A DNA stretch of 64,000 nucleotides from G963676095 sp963676095 (GTDB lineage Bacteria; Bacteroidota; Bacteroidia; Bacteroidales; Prolixibacteraceae): positions 2,604,001 through 2,668,000 of the forward strand of contig OY781040.1 of assembly GCA_963676095.1 (NCBI GenBank). The letters are read 5' to 3'. A model generated the notes under the pieces. It did no database searches. It was not told the origin of the DNA and saw only the letters and a list, made by a program, of their open reading frames with translations. Every line of letters starts with the position of its first letter. Position 1 is the first letter of the stretch. Positions 53,777 to 61,762 of the stretch are shown in pieces. Position numbers and translations under genes: made by a program.

Positions 53777-54417
53777 ATTCCTAAAATTTTAGTTATCCCT
53801 ACTCATAAGGCTTTTCGGATTCTGCCCCCGCAAATTGGCCTGTGCGGGACAGGCTTGTCTTCGAGTACGGTTAGCTGCTTCCACTTGTTTGCACTTGACC
53901 TGCGGGGTGTGCAAATACCCTGAAAACAACAACCGGGTTGCCGGTTATCATTTCTGGTTGAGAAACAGGATTGGCTCGCATCACCTCCTTTCTTTTTGCT
54001 GGTGTTTATTTTTATCATTTGAAGTGAAGAAGGAAATATTTTTCATAATCATTCAATTCATGGCTTTCCTATTTTTCAGTTCTCGGACGTGATCCCTGGT
54101 TTTTTATTGATTTACAACGTCACCGACTCTCCTACTCGCATTGGAATAATAACCATGAATAAGAACAAGTTCGAAATTCAACAGGAAAGAATATTACTAT
54201 TTATATCTGAAAAATATATTATGTAAGTTACGAAAAATGCATTGATCAATTCGTATGTTGTTGAACATAAAATTAAAAGAGGTGATTCTATCAGCAGACT
54301 GATGTCGTTACTAAGATTACCGATTCATTTATAAAATTATAGAATTATTGTTTATTTTTATTGCCGGTGAGCAGACTGCAAATGAAAAATAAATAAAATA
54401 CTGTGATACAATAAGGT
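53777..54417. other. 641-bp divergent intergenic region
   Basis: Holds leader B and, on the minus strand, a 14-base extended Shine-Dalgarno (AGAAAGGAGGTGAT, 53980-53993) next to a possible 36-codon frame (53871-53981). The rest, towards the zinc-ribbon gene, is AT-rich with no clear promoter pair. Promoters for both directions must lie here. Confidence 0.5.
53791..53927 (-). promoter_or_regulatory. Leader element B, related to leader A
   Basis: Minus-strand leader of the 125-aa gene. Shares with leader A a GGTATTTGCACACCC segment, GGTCAAGTGCAAA (GCCAAGCATAAA in A), a central hairpin (CCTGT/ACAGG, with CCCGC/GCGGG) and ATCCGAAAAGCCTTA ending in AGTAGGGATAA. About 35 bases longer than A, mainly between the two conserved ends. 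Candidate regulatory RNA. Confidence 0.5.
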
Positions 54418-54714
54418 ATGTATGTAACTAATTTTCATCACCTTCTGGATAAACAGGGGAATATTCCTAAAGATATCCCGAAAAAGGGCAGAGAATTGGC
54501 AAATTATCTGGCATTAATCGTGGATGGTGCGACATCTGCCGATGAGGATATTTCTTTTACCGGAGTCCGGTGCAACGCTAAAAATTGCGAAGGAGATATC
54601 TTATTCTCAATTTCGGACGACAAAAATGAAATTTATTGGTTTTGTCCTGAATGTCCGAATGAAGGGATCATAACCAACTGGCAAAATACCCACTGGGACA
54701 ACAGGAAGAAATGA
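54418..54714 (+). CDS. Small zinc-ribbon protein
   Basis: 98 aa. After a helical N-terminus (FHHLLDKQGNIPKDIPKKGR) come two Cys pairs, VRCNAKNCEGDILF and WFCPECPNEG, spaced like a zinc ribbon. Conserved small proteins of this look occur in Bacteroidota without assigned function. Transcribed divergently from the cluster; NudC follows after 171 bases and may be separate. Confidence 0.65.
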   Translation: MYVTNFHHLLDKQGNIPKDIPKKGRELANYLALIVDGATSADEDISFTGVRCNAKNCEGDILFSISDDKNEIYWFCPECPNEGIITNWQNTHWDNRKK

Positions 54715-54885
54715 TGCCAAATTGAATTTCCCTTGTCGGGATAAAATACGCAACAGATCCTCTCATTATTATTTTATGAATCTTTGTTAAAAAATTCATC
54801 CCGCTCAATACAAGGGGCTTTTTCTGTCTATCTTCGTATGCCTAAACAGCAATAAAAGTCCAGGTTAATTAAATCAGTTATCAGC

Positions 54886-55722
54886 ATGATCCAGGAAATT
54901 TTTCCACACTGCTTCAATAATACTTATATCGCAAATAAAAATATTGCAGACTCGGATTTTGTCCTTCATTATAATGGAAATTCATTGTTACTGAAAACGA
55001 ATGGTGATGAATTCGGGATACCGCAAAAAAAAGATTTTCTGGAAATTTCAGATAAAACAGAAAAGATATTCTTATTCACATTTGATAATGTCCCGTGCTT
55101 TCTTGTGTGGGATAGCCTGAACGCAAACAAGTCCTCTTTTATTTACAGGGAAATCAATTTTTTCCGGACTATCGGGCAACGGGAGATAGCCTGGATCAGT
55201 ATTGTCGGGTTCCACCTGATGAACTGGTATTCTCAAAATAAATTTTGCGGGAAATGCGGGGTAAAAACTCAGCCAAAGTCCGACGAAAGGGCTATCATAT
55301 GCCCGGATTGCGGCACAACTGTTTTCCCTAAAATTTCCCCGGCAATTATTGTAGCGATCCTATGCAACAACAAAATACTGCTAGCCCGCAATTCACACTT
55401 TCCCGGAAACTGGTATTCCCTGATTGCGGGGTATGTTGATGTCGGCGAAACGCTCGAAGAAACCCTGGCACGTGAGGTTAAAGAAGAAATCGGACTGGAT
55501 GTTAAAAACATCCGCTATTATAAAAGTCAACCATGGCCTCTATCCGGTTCGCAGATGATTGGTTTTATAGCAGAGGCCGATGAGGATCAGCCCATCTCTA
55601 TAGACAACAGGGAAATTGCAGAGGCCGCGTGGTTCACGAGGGGAAATCTTCCGAACCATTCTTCAAACATAAGTATTGCAGGCGAAATGATCGAAAAATT
55701 CGAGAAAGGGGAACTGATATAG
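54886..55722 (+). CDS. nudC: NADH pyrophosphatase NudC
   Basis: 278 aa Nudix hydrolase that cleaves NADH (and, in characterised bacteria, NAD caps on RNA) to NMN(H) and AMP. Zinc ribbon Cys121, Cys124, Cys139, Cys142; Nudix box GYVDVGETLEETLAREVKEE from 182 with EEIG; and the NudC-specific SQPWP at 214-218. The N-terminal NudC domain spans 1-110. Length is close to the family norm. Cytosolic, monocistronic as far as can be seen. Confidence 0.93.
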   Translation: MIQEIFPHCFNNTYIANKNIADSDFVLHYNGNSLLLKTNGDEFGIPQKKDFLEISDKTEKIFLFTFDNVPCFLVWDSLNANKSSFIYREINFFRTIGQREIAWISIVGFHLMNWYSQNKFCGKCGVKTQPKSDERAIICPDCGTTVFPKISPAIIVAILCNNKILLARNSHFPGNWYSLIAGYVDVGETLEETLAREVKEEIGLDVKNIRYYKSQPWPLSGSQMIGFIAEADEDQPISIDNREIAEAAWFTRGNLPNHSSNISIAGEMIEKFEKGELI

Positions 55723-56025
55723 TTATTTCGTGCTACGTAAATTATTTAAAAGAAAAAAGCTTACTTACATGCCTCCCCTCATTAAGTTAGGCAAAGAATT
55801 GACGGATTGCTCTACCGACCGGAAATTCCAAAACCCCGGAACGGGTTAAAAACCTTTTCCCCCGTTTCCCCTGAGGAGATGAGGATTGGACCTCTCCGGT
55901 GTTTTGCTTTTTAAATCAGAACAGTTCTCCCGACAATTCTCCCGACAGTTCTCCCGACAGTTCTCCCGACAGTTCTCCCGACAGTTCTCCCGACAGTTCT
56001 CCCGACAGTTCTCCCGACAGTGTCG
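55723..56025. other. Intergenic region holding the 12-bp repeats
   Basis: 303 bp. The left part has a weak GGAACGGG/CCCGTTTCC hairpin near 55838-55869; the right third is the 12-bp repeat array. No credible gene, though the array keeps several frames open. Confidence 0.6.
55925..56020. repeat. Eight 12-bp tandem repeats
   Basis: Eight contiguous TTCTCCCGACAG units; only the first differs (last base A). On the minus strand one frame reads Leu-Ser-Gly-Glu eight times and ends two codons later; another reads Cys-Arg-Glu-Asn. The array starts 5 bases beyond the stop of the broken ATP-binding protein gene. Near-identity of units points to recent slippage expansion. Confidence 0.95.
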
Positions 56026-56514
56026 TTATAAAATTTTCCAAATGCCATTCTTCGTTGGACCAATTCTTTTTATCAGTTTTTCATCCTGCATTCTTTTAAG
56101 GTAACGTTCTATTGTCCTACTTGAAACCTTTAACTCATTAGCCATTTCCGGAATAGTAACTGCCGGATTATTCCGTATCAATTCCAACATATCATCGGAA
56201 TGCTTTACTTTACTTTTTTCGGTGTCGTATAACGTCAGTTTCAGAATTGTAGAGTCAAATGCGATATCATATTCCGGGGAAGTGTTGTTATAAGCTTTCC
56301 AGTTCGTTTCTATCTTATCCAGGCCATAACCTGCATTTTCGGCCAACTTAACCATTCTGAACAATTTGGTTATAATTGGGTTCCGTGGCATGGAAATGTC
56401 TTTATCTTTCAATTCAGATAACGGTTTGGGAAGGCCTCCGGGATTATAGAATTCAATATGATCGGTAAAAATCCGGATACGTGAACGGGAAGGGGAGAAA
56501 TAGTCAGCATGCAT
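56026..56514 (-). pseudogene. AlbA_2/HATPase_c_4 protein, C-terminal fragment
   Basis: Continues the gene whose 5' part is at 60062-60952. Starts in frame at MHADYFS, with IRIFTDHIEFYNPGGLPKPL and MPRNPIITKLFRMVKLAENAGYGLDKIE of the HATPase_c_4 domain, then a C-terminal winged helix (PAVTIPEMANELKVSSRTIE) and the usual RIGPTKNGIWKIL end. Joining the parts gives 459 codons without a stop. A fortuitous ATG at 56520, contributed by the element end, could still start a 164-aa product. Confidence 0.88.
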
Positions 56515-56517
56515 AAG

Positions 56518-56549
56518 CATGTATGTAAAGGTTTAAGATATGTAAAGTT
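56518..56549 (+). repeat. RIT-like element, left inverted repeat
   Basis: Begins CATGTATGTAAA and ends AGATATGTAAAGTT; differs from the right copy at three of 32 positions. Contains the sub-repeat TATGTAAAG twice at 18-base spacing, probable recombinase-binding subsites. Confidence 0.9.
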
Positions 56550-56631
56550 TGTTCAAGTCTATATTATATAGCATATTGTATGCCAAAGGTATGTATCAAA
56601 AAAATAGACTCAACAAACTCTACATAATAAA

Positions 56632-57669
56632 TCAGTATTTTCGTTGCATATCTTTCAGATAATTCATCAACTCCTTATTTTTCTGCCAGGAAGTTTTCCC
56701 ATTTTTTATGATTCCCGGATCAAGTTTTGACAAAGCCTCTTGCTTTTTCTTTTCGCTGGCTCTTGCATATACTTCGGTTGTCGCAGTAGAGGAGTGCCCA
56801 AGAAAGTCTCTGATATACACAATATTTATATCAGCCTCAAGCAGATGCATGGCTTTGGAGTGGCGCAAAGAGTGGCATCCTATGCCATCCGGTATTAATT
56901 CTGGTGATTTAGCCTTAGCTATATCAGCATATTTCTTGACGATATTGAGTATCGCCATTCTGCTCAACTTGTTCCCCTGAGGATTGGGAAACAGAGGATG
57001 CTCCCTATAGGCGGTGAGTAGAAGTCTGTTTTCAGCCATATATTGTTTCAGGTTCCTTACTTGATTTGTTGAGAGTGGTACTATACGCACCTTATTTCCT
57101 TTACCGCATAGCCGTATTGTTGTTGTATCTTCGAAGCGAAAGCTGGATGGTGTCAGGTCAATCAACTCTTGTACCCTTGCGCCACTGTCATAAAGCAGTC
57201 CAAGCATGGCAAAGTCCCGCCTTCCTAATCTTGTATTTAGATCCGGCTGCCTTAGCAGCAGTTTTACTCCTTCAATCGTGAGGTATGCCATGTCCGGTGC
57301 GGGTGATTTTTTGTATTTGACCGACATGATCTCCTGCCATTTTGCCAATCCGTCTATACTTCTGTATTGAAGATACCTGAAAAAAGAATGAATAGCCCCA
57401 AGCCTTGCATTTCTCGTGGATATGCCACACTTCCTTTCATGTTCCAGCCATTCAAGAAACCTTATGATTTGGTCTTTTGTGATATCCTTCAAGTAGATTC
57501 TCTCCGGTTTTATAAGTTCTTCCATGCACATAAAATCGAGGAAGAGGGTGAACGTGATACTATATGTCACCACTGTATTGTGCGACATGCCACACTCCAC
57601 TGGAAGGTACTGTCCAAGGAAGTCCGTTACAGCTTTTGCAAAATCAGTCGGTTTCATGTTCGTAGTCAT
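56632..57669 (-). CDS. Tyrosine recombinase, third of the trio
   Basis: 345 aa. N-terminal SAM-like/core-binding domain (1-120), catalytic domain with Arg in LLYDSGARVQELIDL, HSLRHSKAMH (His-x2-Arg), LGHSSTATTE (second His) and the nucleophile Tyr in EVYARAS. All catalytic residues present. Overlaps the second recombinase by 26 bases; an alternative start at 57657 reduces this to 14. Needed in RIT elements together with the other two for movement (family knowledge). Confidence 0.9.
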   Translation of the reverse strand: MTTNMKPTDFAKAVTDFLGQYLPVECGMSHNTVVTYSITFTLFLDFMCMEELIKPERIYLKDITKDQIIRFLEWLEHERKCGISTRNARLGAIHSFFRYLQYRSIDGLAKWQEIMSVKYKKSPAPDMAYLTIEGVKLLLRQPDLNTRLGRRDFAMLGLLYDSGARVQELIDLTPSSFRFEDTTTIRLCGKGNKVRIVPLSTNQVRNLKQYMAENRLLLTAYREHPLFPNPQGNKLSRMAILNIVKKYADIAKAKSPELIPDGIGCHSLRHSKAMHLLEADINIVYIRDFLGHSSTATTEVYARASEKKKQEALSKLDPGIIKNGKTSWQKNKELMNYLKDMQRKY

Positions 57670-58654
57670 TTAAGAGTTCTATTCCGATCTCGGGGAAAAC
57701 ATATTTGTATGCCTCATCCACTTTCTTTAGCAGGTTGGGATACATTTCCTCTGTGATTCTGACATAACGATTTGTAGCTTCTAATGACCGGTGCCCCATA
57801 TAAGTCATCAGTATCGGCATGGAGTAATATAAATCCTGCCCCGATTCAGACATCTTTACGAAGGCATTCACACAAAATGTATGACGAAGGTCATGCAGGC
57901 GCGGACCCTTTCCTCTACCACCATGTCCTATTCCTGCACGGAAAAGAATCGTTCGAAAGTTCTCGTATATGGTACAAGCCTTGCATCTTGTGCCGTCAGC
58001 AGCCGTAAAGAAAGGCTTGTCCGGTCCAAGGGAGATTTCCTGTGTCTGCTTATAGGCAACATAATCCTTACATACTTCCCTCAACGATAACGACATTGGC
58101 ACAATCCTGTCTTGTCCGTTTTTGCATTCACGTAAGATGAGTATTCCGTTGCTCAGGTCAACGTCATTGTGTGTCAACTTCAAGGCTTCTCCTATGCGTA
58201 TGCCAGTTCCGTAAAGCAATCTTACCAGGCAGGGCATGACGCATTTGACGGAATACATATAGTGGCGATGTACAAACAACTTATCACATTCCCTGAAGAT
58301 GGCTGACATTTCCTCTCGTGTGTAGATGTGCGGAGTAAAAACCGACTTGTATCTGGGCATTCTTGGTATATAGGAGTCATATCCGGTAAGCTGAAGATAC
58401 GCGGAAAAGCCTCTCAGAATACTTATCCTGCTGTACCTGTTACATTCCGACTCCAAAGGAAATGGAGCAATCCATGCATCGAAAAGGTCCTTTGATATCC
58501 CAATCTTTGTTTCTTTTCTCTCTATTGTAAGTCTGTCAAAACGGCGAAGGCGTTTGCCAATGTCCTCCATTTTGAAACCAAGAGAACGCTTATAATCAAC
58601 ATATTGGGTTATAAGCCCAGCGTATATGCCATGGTTGTAAGATTGCTCACTCAT
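57644..58654 (-). CDS. Tyrosine recombinase, second of the trio
   Basis: 336 aa from the ATG at 58654, which overlaps the previous stop as ATGAGTGA, a translational-coupling arrangement; an upstream ATG at 58702 is less likely. Catalytic residues: Arg in LLYGTGIRIGEAL, HDLRHTFCVN, MGHRSLEATN and Tyr in NRYVRIT. Core-binding domain at the N-terminus (YVDYKRSLGFKMEDIGKRLR). Intact. Confidence 0.9.
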   Translation of the reverse strand: MSEQSYNHGIYAGLITQYVDYKRSLGFKMEDIGKRLRRFDRLTIERKETKIGISKDLFDAWIAPFPLESECNRYSRISILRGFSAYLQLTGYDSYIPRMPRYKSVFTPHIYTREEMSAIFRECDKLFVHRHYMYSVKCVMPCLVRLLYGTGIRIGEALKLTHNDVDLSNGILILRECKNGQDRIVPMSLSLREVCKDYVAYKQTQEISLGPDKPFFTAADGTRCKACTIYENFRTILFRAGIGHGGRGKGPRLHDLRHTFCVNAFVKMSESGQDLYYSMPILMTYMGHRSLEATNRYVRITEEMYPNLLKKVDEAYKYVFPEIGIELLNDYEHETD

Positions 58655-59447
58655 AGAGTTTTTCATAAAAAGTTGAAGGAACAAAGGGAACATCAAGGGC
58701 ACATCGACGCAACAGATCGGTATCTACTCTAAGGTAAGTCATGGTGCTATCAGTGCTCTTATGCCCAAGAATCTCGGATATAACAGGAAGCTGCTCGTTT
58801 GCTTTGAGGAGATTGGTTGCAAGGCTGTGCCTGAGAGCATGAGGACCATGCCTTTTTCTGGTAGAGTCGATTCCGGCAGCCCTCATATAATCAGCAATAC
58901 TTGCAGTCATTGTATTGCTTCCAAGTTCCTTATACGGGGCATGCGCGGTAATGAAGACGTATGGAAGATCAACTGAAGGCCGCCCAAATTTGATATATTC
59001 GATAATTGCGCCGCCAACCTCTTCCGACAGTGGCAGGGACACCTTCCTTTGTGTTTTCTGTTGTATCAAGACTATCCTGTTACATTCCCAATCCAAATTA
59101 CAGAATCGCAATCCATTGATGTCAGAAACTCTCAGTCCATACCTGGCAGCAAGAAGTATCATCGCGTGATCACGCTTCCCTTGGGGATGAGACTTGTCTA
59201 TTGATTCGATTATGGCTTCCACTTCTTCCCTGGTGTATGTTGAAGGGATTTTCTTTGCCCTTACATATTTTATTTTGAACAGAGCCATCCACTTCTCGGA
59301 ATTATTGTCTGTTAGTAGCTTATTGTCGCAAAGAAAACGGAAGAACACCCTCGTGGTCATAACGATATTGTCGCGGTCAGGTGAGCTCTTCTCGCGGTCT
59401 AACTTTCCGATATACTTTAGGGCAAGCTTCGCATCAAAGGTTGCCAA
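58647..59447 (-). CDS. Tyrosine recombinase, first of the trio, catalytic part after frameshift
   Basis: 266 codons opening with TTG. Carries the whole catalytic domain: Arg in AARYGLRVSDING, HALRHSLATN, LGHKSTDSTM and Tyr in TYLRVDTD. It lacks the ~150-aa N-terminal arm-binding/core region, which is encoded in the preceding frame at 59417-59893. The frames meet near 59447, where a -1 shift at ACTTTGG would give a 420-aa-class protein, the size expected for the first recombinase of a trio. Either a disabling mutation or a shift used in translation. Confidence 0.85.
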   Translation of the reverse strand: MATFDAKLALKYIGKLDREKSSPDRDNIVMTTRVFFRFLCDNKLLTDNNSEKWMALFKIKYVRAKKIPSTYTREEVEAIIESIDKSHPQGKRDHAMILLAARYGLRVSDINGLRFCNLDWECNRIVLIQQKTQRKVSLPLSEEVGGAIIEYIKFGRPSVDLPYVFITAHAPYKELGSNTMTASIADYMRAAGIDSTRKRHGPHALRHSLATNLLKANEQLPVISEILGHKSTDSTMTYLRVDTDLLRRCALDVPFVPSTFYEKLYE

Positions 59448-59893
59448 AGTGAGATCTTCTTCCTGTAAAACCGATATAGGTTGTTGATCCTTTCCTTGTA
59501 ACGGGTGAGAGAAGACTCCTTTTTTCGATGGGATTCGGATTCAATAAAGCAGTTAAAAGGTTTCCCCAATTCTCCTTCGAACACAAACTCTTTGTTGACA
59601 TGCCTATTACGGCGGATCGTGCCGGTTTCCAATACATTGGTCAAAACCTCAACATGCCGGACTCTTTCCTGTTGGCGGTGTGTCAGTTCATTGAAACTTT
59701 TGTTCCGATGCCATTCATTCAGAAAGTTCATTCCCGTTTGACGGGAATAGAACTTTATGGCATTGGTCTTCATGTACTCGTATAAGTGATCCCATGTGTG
59801 GTTGTACCGCTTGATACATGCTTCCTTGTACATCTTTGTTTGGAAGATGGCTTCCACACGAAGCCGAAGTTCTGATAAAATGCCTTGTTCCAT
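59417..59893 (-). pseudogene. Tyrosine recombinase, first of the trio, N-terminal part
   Basis: 158 codons: MEQGILSELRLRVEAIFQTK, YNHTWDHLYEYMKTNAIKFY and NNLYRFYRKKISL, then nine out-of-frame residues and a stop. Homologous in layout to the N-terminal domain of the first RIT recombinase. Overlaps the catalytic part by 31 bases in another frame. No catalytic residue of its own. Confidence 0.8.
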
Positions 59894-60006
59894 AATATTA
59901 TTGAATTAGAATACTCTAAATACAACAATATTATGTAAGGGTATTATGCAAAGTCGCAACTAAAATTGAATTGTGTATCTTTACATTAATATCTTGATGA
60001 TGGAAG

Positions 60007-60038
60007 AACTTTACATATCTCAGACGTTTACATACATG
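60007..60038 (-). repeat. RIT-like element, right inverted repeat
   Basis: Reverse-strand copy of the left repeat, starting CATGTATGTAAA when read into the element. Three mismatches to the left copy. Confidence 0.9.
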
Positions 60039-60952
60039 ATTTTATGCAAAGAATTACATAAAAGAGCGTTAACCAATGCCTCTCTTATTGCGTTTAAACC
60101 AGGAGAAAGTTCCGTTCCAAAACCTTCGTCGGTCAGCTGGAATGCTACATCAACCCTGGATTTCAAACGGGCAAAACATTCAAAGTAATATTCCCAAAGG
60201 TTTTCGAATTCATCCAACCTGAAAGTATAGCGTAATTTTGCATCGTTGTATGAAGTGCCGGGGATTTCCAGTAAATCAATCCTGAAATCAGGAAAATACT
60301 TTTCGATGGTATTTCTTTCACCCAAAAACAACAATCCTCCATATGTACACCTCCCATCTTCCAGGATTCGAAGTTTATGTAAAAACTCGTTCTCATCAAG
60401 GCGGTTATATGCGACTTCCGAATTGAATCGCTTCATATAATCACGATACTGAGATAATGACCGGGCATGCAGATTGACAACACTGGTTCCTTCAATCACT
60501 TCCGAGGTTTTAGTGCCAAAGGTTTGATCACGACACATGCTATCAATTTCTTCCTTAGTCGCCCGTTGGTCCGAACTTCCTCTACGAATAAATGTATTTG
60601 TCGGTGTGTTGAAGTAAACGGGTTTCTTTGCCGAGGCCGGAATGTAAAAAGCTAAAACAATATTACCATCAATATTGTATTTTACCTGTTTAGTAGGAAC
60701 AAAAACATTGAACTTATCTCCCCTCAAGGTATTCAGGAAATCCTGCTCTATTTTTTCAGCATTGGTAACTCCTTCTAAATCGAACAATTTACCGGATTGT
60801 TTGATTCCAAAAACAATCCACCCACCTGAAGAATTGGACAAAGCACTAACTGTTTCCCATGTGTTCTTGGGAATATTCGCTTTAGCTTCTTTTACCTCGA
60901 AATCTTCCCATTCAAGGTCTGAAAGTTTAGATATTAGTTGTACTTTATCCAT
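60020..60952 (-). pseudogene. AlbA_2 (Schlafen-like) ATP-binding protein, N-terminal fragment
   Basis: From ATG 60952 (an earlier TTG is less likely). The AlbA_2 domain is at 1-120: LEWEDFEVKEAKANIPKNTW, ALSNSSGGWIVFGI, FIRRGSSDQRATKEEI. The start of the HATPase_c_4 region reaches LNAIREALVNAL, after which the reading frame enters the RIT-like element and stops at 60020 after 13 foreign residues. Proteins of this family are DNA/RNA-binding regulators, and some act in phage defence. Its 3' half is at 56026-56514. Confidence 0.9.
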
Positions 60953-61211
60953 AAGGCCTTTTGTTCTTTGATGATACCGGAAGTTCAAAATTATTAATTT
61001 TTAAGGACTTTGTTCTTATTTGATTGCCGACGGAAAAAGATGAATAAAAAGAAAATGCATAATACTATTAATCAAAAAAATGCATTACAACCTTTCTAAC
61101 GTCTTTTTCTAAAGAAGTGAAAAAATAAACTTCAGGGAAATTCCCGATACCGACATATTCTCATTGACAAAATTACACCGACAAGAGTATACCTTTTTTA
61201 ACAGATTTCAA

Positions 61212-61753
61212 TTACATTTTATCACAATTATTCAACAAAGTATCAATCTTCTCATGACTAAATCCAATTAGATGGAGGACACAACAAATAAGCAACATCC
61301 TTAACTTTTGGGAAAGATGTAATAATGGTATTCCATCAAGTAGAAGAGGCTTCTCTCTTCTATCAAAGAAATGAGAATAATAATCGCGTGATTGAACCGT
61401 CGCTTCTATATCAATAGAACTTTTTTTTATTTTATCAATGTCACTAAATTGATCCATGAGTTCTGAAAGCCTTTTCTTAAGTACTATCTTTTTATTTTTT
61501 GATTTGTCAATAAAGCGTCGGTGAAAACCTTCTAGTGCCTGGACAAGAATCAAGAAGTCCAAACTTGTATAATACGTTTTACTCTTTATACTATCTATCA
61601 AATGACCTCTGATAGGAGCAATGTCTTTGGCCTTTTCAAACCACGCATATATTATATCACTGAAGGATGTCTCTATCTGCTTGTAGCCGAAAAGTAATTC
61701 ATAGGATTTCAGGTCTGATATCTGAATTCTCAATTTATCTATATAATATAAAT
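61212..61753 (-). pseudogene. ApeA-like HEPN protein, C-terminal fragment
   Basis: Reading in frame from the IS junction: HLYYIDKLRIQISDLKSYEL, then a helical HEPN domain with ALEGFHRRFI, the HEPN RNase motif Arg-Asp-Tyr-Tyr-Ser-His (R-x4-H, in QSRDYYSHFFD), and LRMLLICCVLHLIGFSHEKI to the natural stop. Continues the fragment at 63219-63996; together 439 codons with no stop. An internal ATG at 61733 could begin a 173-aa product. Confidence 0.85.
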
Positions 61754-61762
61754 GGATCGGAT
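61754..61762. repeat. 9-bp target-site duplication, left copy
   Basis: GGATCGGAT, identical to the copy at 63219-63227, directly abutting the insertion sequence. Confidence 0.93.

Larger units (their letters stand above)
56515..60061 (-). mobile_element. RIT-like three-recombinase element inserted in the AlbA_2 gene
   Basis: 3,547 bp that, when removed, restores the host gene in frame. Carries three tandem, overlapping tyrosine-recombinase genes in one direction, the defining content of Recombinase-In-Trio elements. Ends are 32-bp inverted repeats (29 matches). CTT occurs on both sides of the insert (56515-56517 and 60062-60064). At the right end 23 bp (60039-60061) lie outside the inverted repeat; they contain TTATG and CATAA as a small inverted pair. 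No cargo gene. Confidence 0.82.

Noticed and set aside
49498..53927. Cyclic-di-GMP (GEMM) or cobalamin riboswitch in the leaders
   Set aside because: The hallmark core sequences of these classes are not present.
53980..53993. 16S rRNA 3' end (ATCACCTCCTTTCT on the plus strand)
   Set aside because: No upstream rRNA sequence; it is a Shine-Dalgarno-like run on the minus strand.
53803..54018. 71-codon frame over leader B
   Set aside because: Only a short stretch resembles the leader A frame; no defensible protein family.
55925..56020. Possible CRISPR-like array
   Set aside because: Units are contiguous 12-mers without spacers and no cas gene is nearby.
55886..56104. Plus-strand frame encoding a Gln-Phe-Ser-Arg repeat peptide
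   Set aside because: A by-product of the 12-bp repeat, which stays open in several frames; no start signal, and it overlaps the ATP-binding gene end.
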